A stretch of DNA of 11,439 bases from CAZWVM01 sp964637705 (GTDB lineage Bacteria; UBA8481). The translations under genes and the position numbers were made by a program. The notes under the pieces were generated by a model that did no database searches, had not been told where the DNA came from, and worked only from the letters and a program-made list of their open reading frames with translations. Numbering within the stretch: position 1 is the stretch's first letter; each line of letters begins with the position of its first letter. Location: contig CAZWVM010000116.1 in assembly GCA_964637705.1 (NCBI GenBank), forward strand, positions 1 through 11,439, in the 5' to 3' direction. Shown here piece after piece: positions 9,685 to 11,439 of the stretch.

Positions 9685-11439
9685 TGAACTCCACTCGCCT
9701 CTCGTCGCCGAGGATCCGTTCCGCCTCGATCACCTGGTCCAGCGTCCTCGTGATCGCCCCCCCGCCGTAGGCGGGCGGTCCGCGCCGCGCGCGGGCCAGG
9801 GCGCTCCGGAGGAAGAAGAGCTGTCCCTCCTCGATGTCCTCGTCGTTGCGGAAATTGACGCCGTAGCCGAAATTGAGGCTGACGTACTTGGACACGGCGT
9901 AGTTCACCCGGCCTCCCAGCTCGTAGAACCGCTTCGTCTGGTTCGGTTCGCGCGTGAGCGTCGCGTCGTTCGGCAGGGCGTAGGTCTTGTACCGGCCTGA
10001 GAGGGAGAGCTGGATGCGGCGCGTCAGGTCGAAGCCGAGGATGCCGCGCAATTCCGTCGACTGAAGCGTTTTCGCGAGCAGGGTGTAGTCGCGGTAGCGG
10101 TGGCTGCCCTCGAGGCTCCAGCGCCCGATCCGGAAGAAGAGGTCCTGCTTGAATTGCATCATGTCGCTCGCCCCGAAGACCGAGACGTCCGCGAAGTCGT
10201 AGTTGTCGAAGTCGGCGGCGAGGATGGCGTTCGGGAAGTCCGATACCGTCCGCCGGACCGCCTCGATGCCGTATTTGAATCGCTCGGAGAGATAGCGTCC
10301 CCGGAGCGTCAGGGTGTTCTTGGAGGGCGAGACGTTGACGAGGTTGCGGTTGCGGTCGAGGGTGAGGGCGGTGCCGTCGTCGAGACGGTAGGAGATCTCC
10401 AGTCCCAGCCGGTCCATGGGGAAGTAGACCGCGCCGAAGACGCCCGAGAGGTCGCGCTCGCGCCCACCGATCAGGTACTCGCCCGCGTTGAAGTAGCTCC
10501 ACGAGAAGTAGTTCGAGGTCCCGTTCGGTCTCAGCCCGTCGCCGTTCTCGTAGGCGAGGAAGGCATACTGCTTGCGCCGGCCGACCAGCTCGCCGAAGAC
10601 GTGACGCGTGTCGGATCCGACGCGCAGGTCCACGCCCCACCACTGGTCGTAGTTGGATCCGTTCGGAGTGAGATGGTAGAGCGAGTCGTAGCTGTAGTGG
10701 TCGGAGGTGCCGGGCGAGGTGAAGTAGCCGCCGGAAGTGTCGACGAAGGCCGTGGTCTGGACCACGTCGCCGCCCGCCCAGTTCCGCTCCGCGATGAGCC
10801 CGCGGGGCTTGCCGCTGTAGACATACGAGGTTCCGACGCGCAGGAAGCGCCCGTTCCACTGGGCGCGCGCCCCCCAGAGGTCCTCCTGGCCGATGATGTG
10901 GTCCGAGCCGAGCGCCTGGAACTTCCACTTGCCGATGTTCAGTTCGCCATAGAGTCCCTGCCATCCGCTGAAGGCGGAACCGGTGTAGTTGTCGTCGGTG
11001 TTGCGCCGGACGTCGTCGAATTGCCGCCCGAAGCGATGAGTGCTCGGCCGTTCCTCGGTCGTGAAATAGACGGCGTCGTCGAGGGTGTCGCGGAAGGGAT
11101 CGAGGAGGCGCATGGGGTCGTTGAAGTCGGCGATGCGCCGGCGCCGGAAGATGGAGGCCCGGCCCCAACCCTCGTCCAGGGTCACCTCGCCCTCGCTGAA
11201 GTTCGTCTCGAAGCGTCCCTCGTGCTGGTTGACGTCCGCTTCCATGTAGCCGGTGATGTTGTCTCCGACGGTGAAGAGCATGCGCGGAATGAGGTTGTAT
11301 TCGAGAGGGGCGAAGCGGGTCCGCCCGGTATCGGTCTTCTCGCCCGTCGGAACCGTCCTCAGGACCGCCTGGCCGTAGAAGCGACCGGAGAAGTAGATGC
11401 GCGAGTTGTAGGGCGTGTTGAAGCTGGGCTGGTCGGGCA
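9665..11439 (-). CDS. Outer-membrane beta-barrel protein, uncharacterised (5' end outside window)
   Basis: The frame is open from the window edge to a TGA at 9665 (590 residues visible); the N-terminus and any signal peptide are missing, and the first internal ATG (11281) is not the start. The sequence is a succession of short amphipathic strands with aromatic residues at the ends and polar turns (for example LYGELNIGKWKFQALGSD, VFGELVGRRKQYAFLAYE, LRGRYLSERFKYGIEAV), ending in VEFNVDARF. The terminal Phe on an alternating last strand is the recognition signal typical of barrels inserted by the BAM machinery. Length and strand count suggest a large barrel with long loops rich in Tyr, Trp, Asn and Asp. 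I do not recognise the family; no TonB box or plug can be judged because the N-terminus is absent. It leads the lipoprotein-protease-GH13 operon, overlapping the lipoprotein gene by 20 nt, which fits an oligosaccharide channel or glycan-docking protein (inference). Confidence 0.85.
   Translation of the reverse strand, partial: PDQPSFNTPYNSRIYFSGRFYGQAVLRTVPTGEKTDTGRTRFAPLEYNLIPRMLFTVGDNITGYMEADVNQHEGRFETNFSEGEVTLDEGWGRASIFRRRRIADFNDPMRLLDPFRDTLDDAVYFTTEERPSTHRFGRQFDDVRRNTDDNYTGSAFSGWQGLYGELNIGKWKFQALGSDHIIGQEDLWGARAQWNGRFLRVGTSYVYSGKPRGLIAERNWAGGDVVQTTAFVDTSGGYFTSPGTSDHYSYDSLYHLTPNGSNYDQWWGVDLRVGSDTRHVFGELVGRRKQYAFLAYENGDGLRPNGTSNYFSWSYFNAGEYLIGGRERDLSGVFGAVYFPMDRLGLEISYRLDDGTALTLDRNRNLVNVSPSKNTLTLRGRYLSERFKYGIEAVRRTVSDFPNAILAADFDNYDFADVSVFGASDMMQFKQDLFFRIGRWSLEGSHRYRDYTLLAKTLQSTELRGILGFDLTRRIQLSLSGRYKTYALPNDATLTREPNQTKRFYELGGRVNYAVSKYVSLNFGYGVNFRNDEDIEEGQLFFLRSALARARRGPPAYGGGAITRTLDQVIEAERILGDERRVEFNVDARF

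Noticed and set aside
9654..11168. 504-codon minus-strand open frame in the barrel region
   Set aside because: Arg/Pro-rich composition without strand pattern; the neighbouring frame gives a coherent beta-barrel ending in Phe.

Overview
The window is a GC-rich stretch (AT-rich only around 3000-3250) from an unidentified Gram-negative bacterium. The diderm envelope is inferred from a beta-barrel protein ending in the outer-membrane-type C-terminal Phe, a lipoprotein with a clean lipobox, and several Sec signal peptides. The lineage cannot be named from the sequence. The combination of a CFI-box-like C-terminal tail, long multi-domain secreted proteins and alpha-glucan enzymes would fit a candidate-phylum type genome (Elusimicrobiota and Acidobacteriota are guesses only).

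Layout: a leftward gene (1-3019, 3' end cut off by the window) encodes a giant exported protein of beta-sandwich modules. It diverges, across a 139-bp AT-rich promoter region with a 16-bp near-palindrome, from a rightward gene (3159-5522) for an exported CBM48-GH13 amylase. Converging on that gene, with only 10 bp between the stop codons, is a tight leftward operon of four genes read from right to left: an outer-membrane beta-barrel (9665 to beyond 11439, 5' end cut off), a CBM48 lipoprotein (9202-9684), a subtilisin-like S8 protease with a LamG-type lectin domain and a CFI-box-like tail (6941-9205), and a signal-less GH13 enzyme resembling cyclomaltodextrinase/neopullulanase (5533-6930). The junctions are a 20-nt overlap, an ATGA overlap and a 10-nt gap.

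Working model (inference): this is an alpha-glucan (starch/glycogen/maltodextrin) capture and degradation locus. The modular protein and the CBM48 lipoprotein would bind polysaccharide at the surface, the exported GH13 would cut it, the barrel would admit oligosaccharides, and the signal-less GH13 would finish hydrolysis in the cytoplasm. The protease could mature or release surface proteins. It is functionally reminiscent of the Bacteroidota Sus system, but no SusC/SusD-type gene is visible and the barrel has no family I recognise.

Genes fill the window almost completely; no gap exceeds 300 bp. No tRNA, rRNA, CRISPR array, transposase or integrase was seen.
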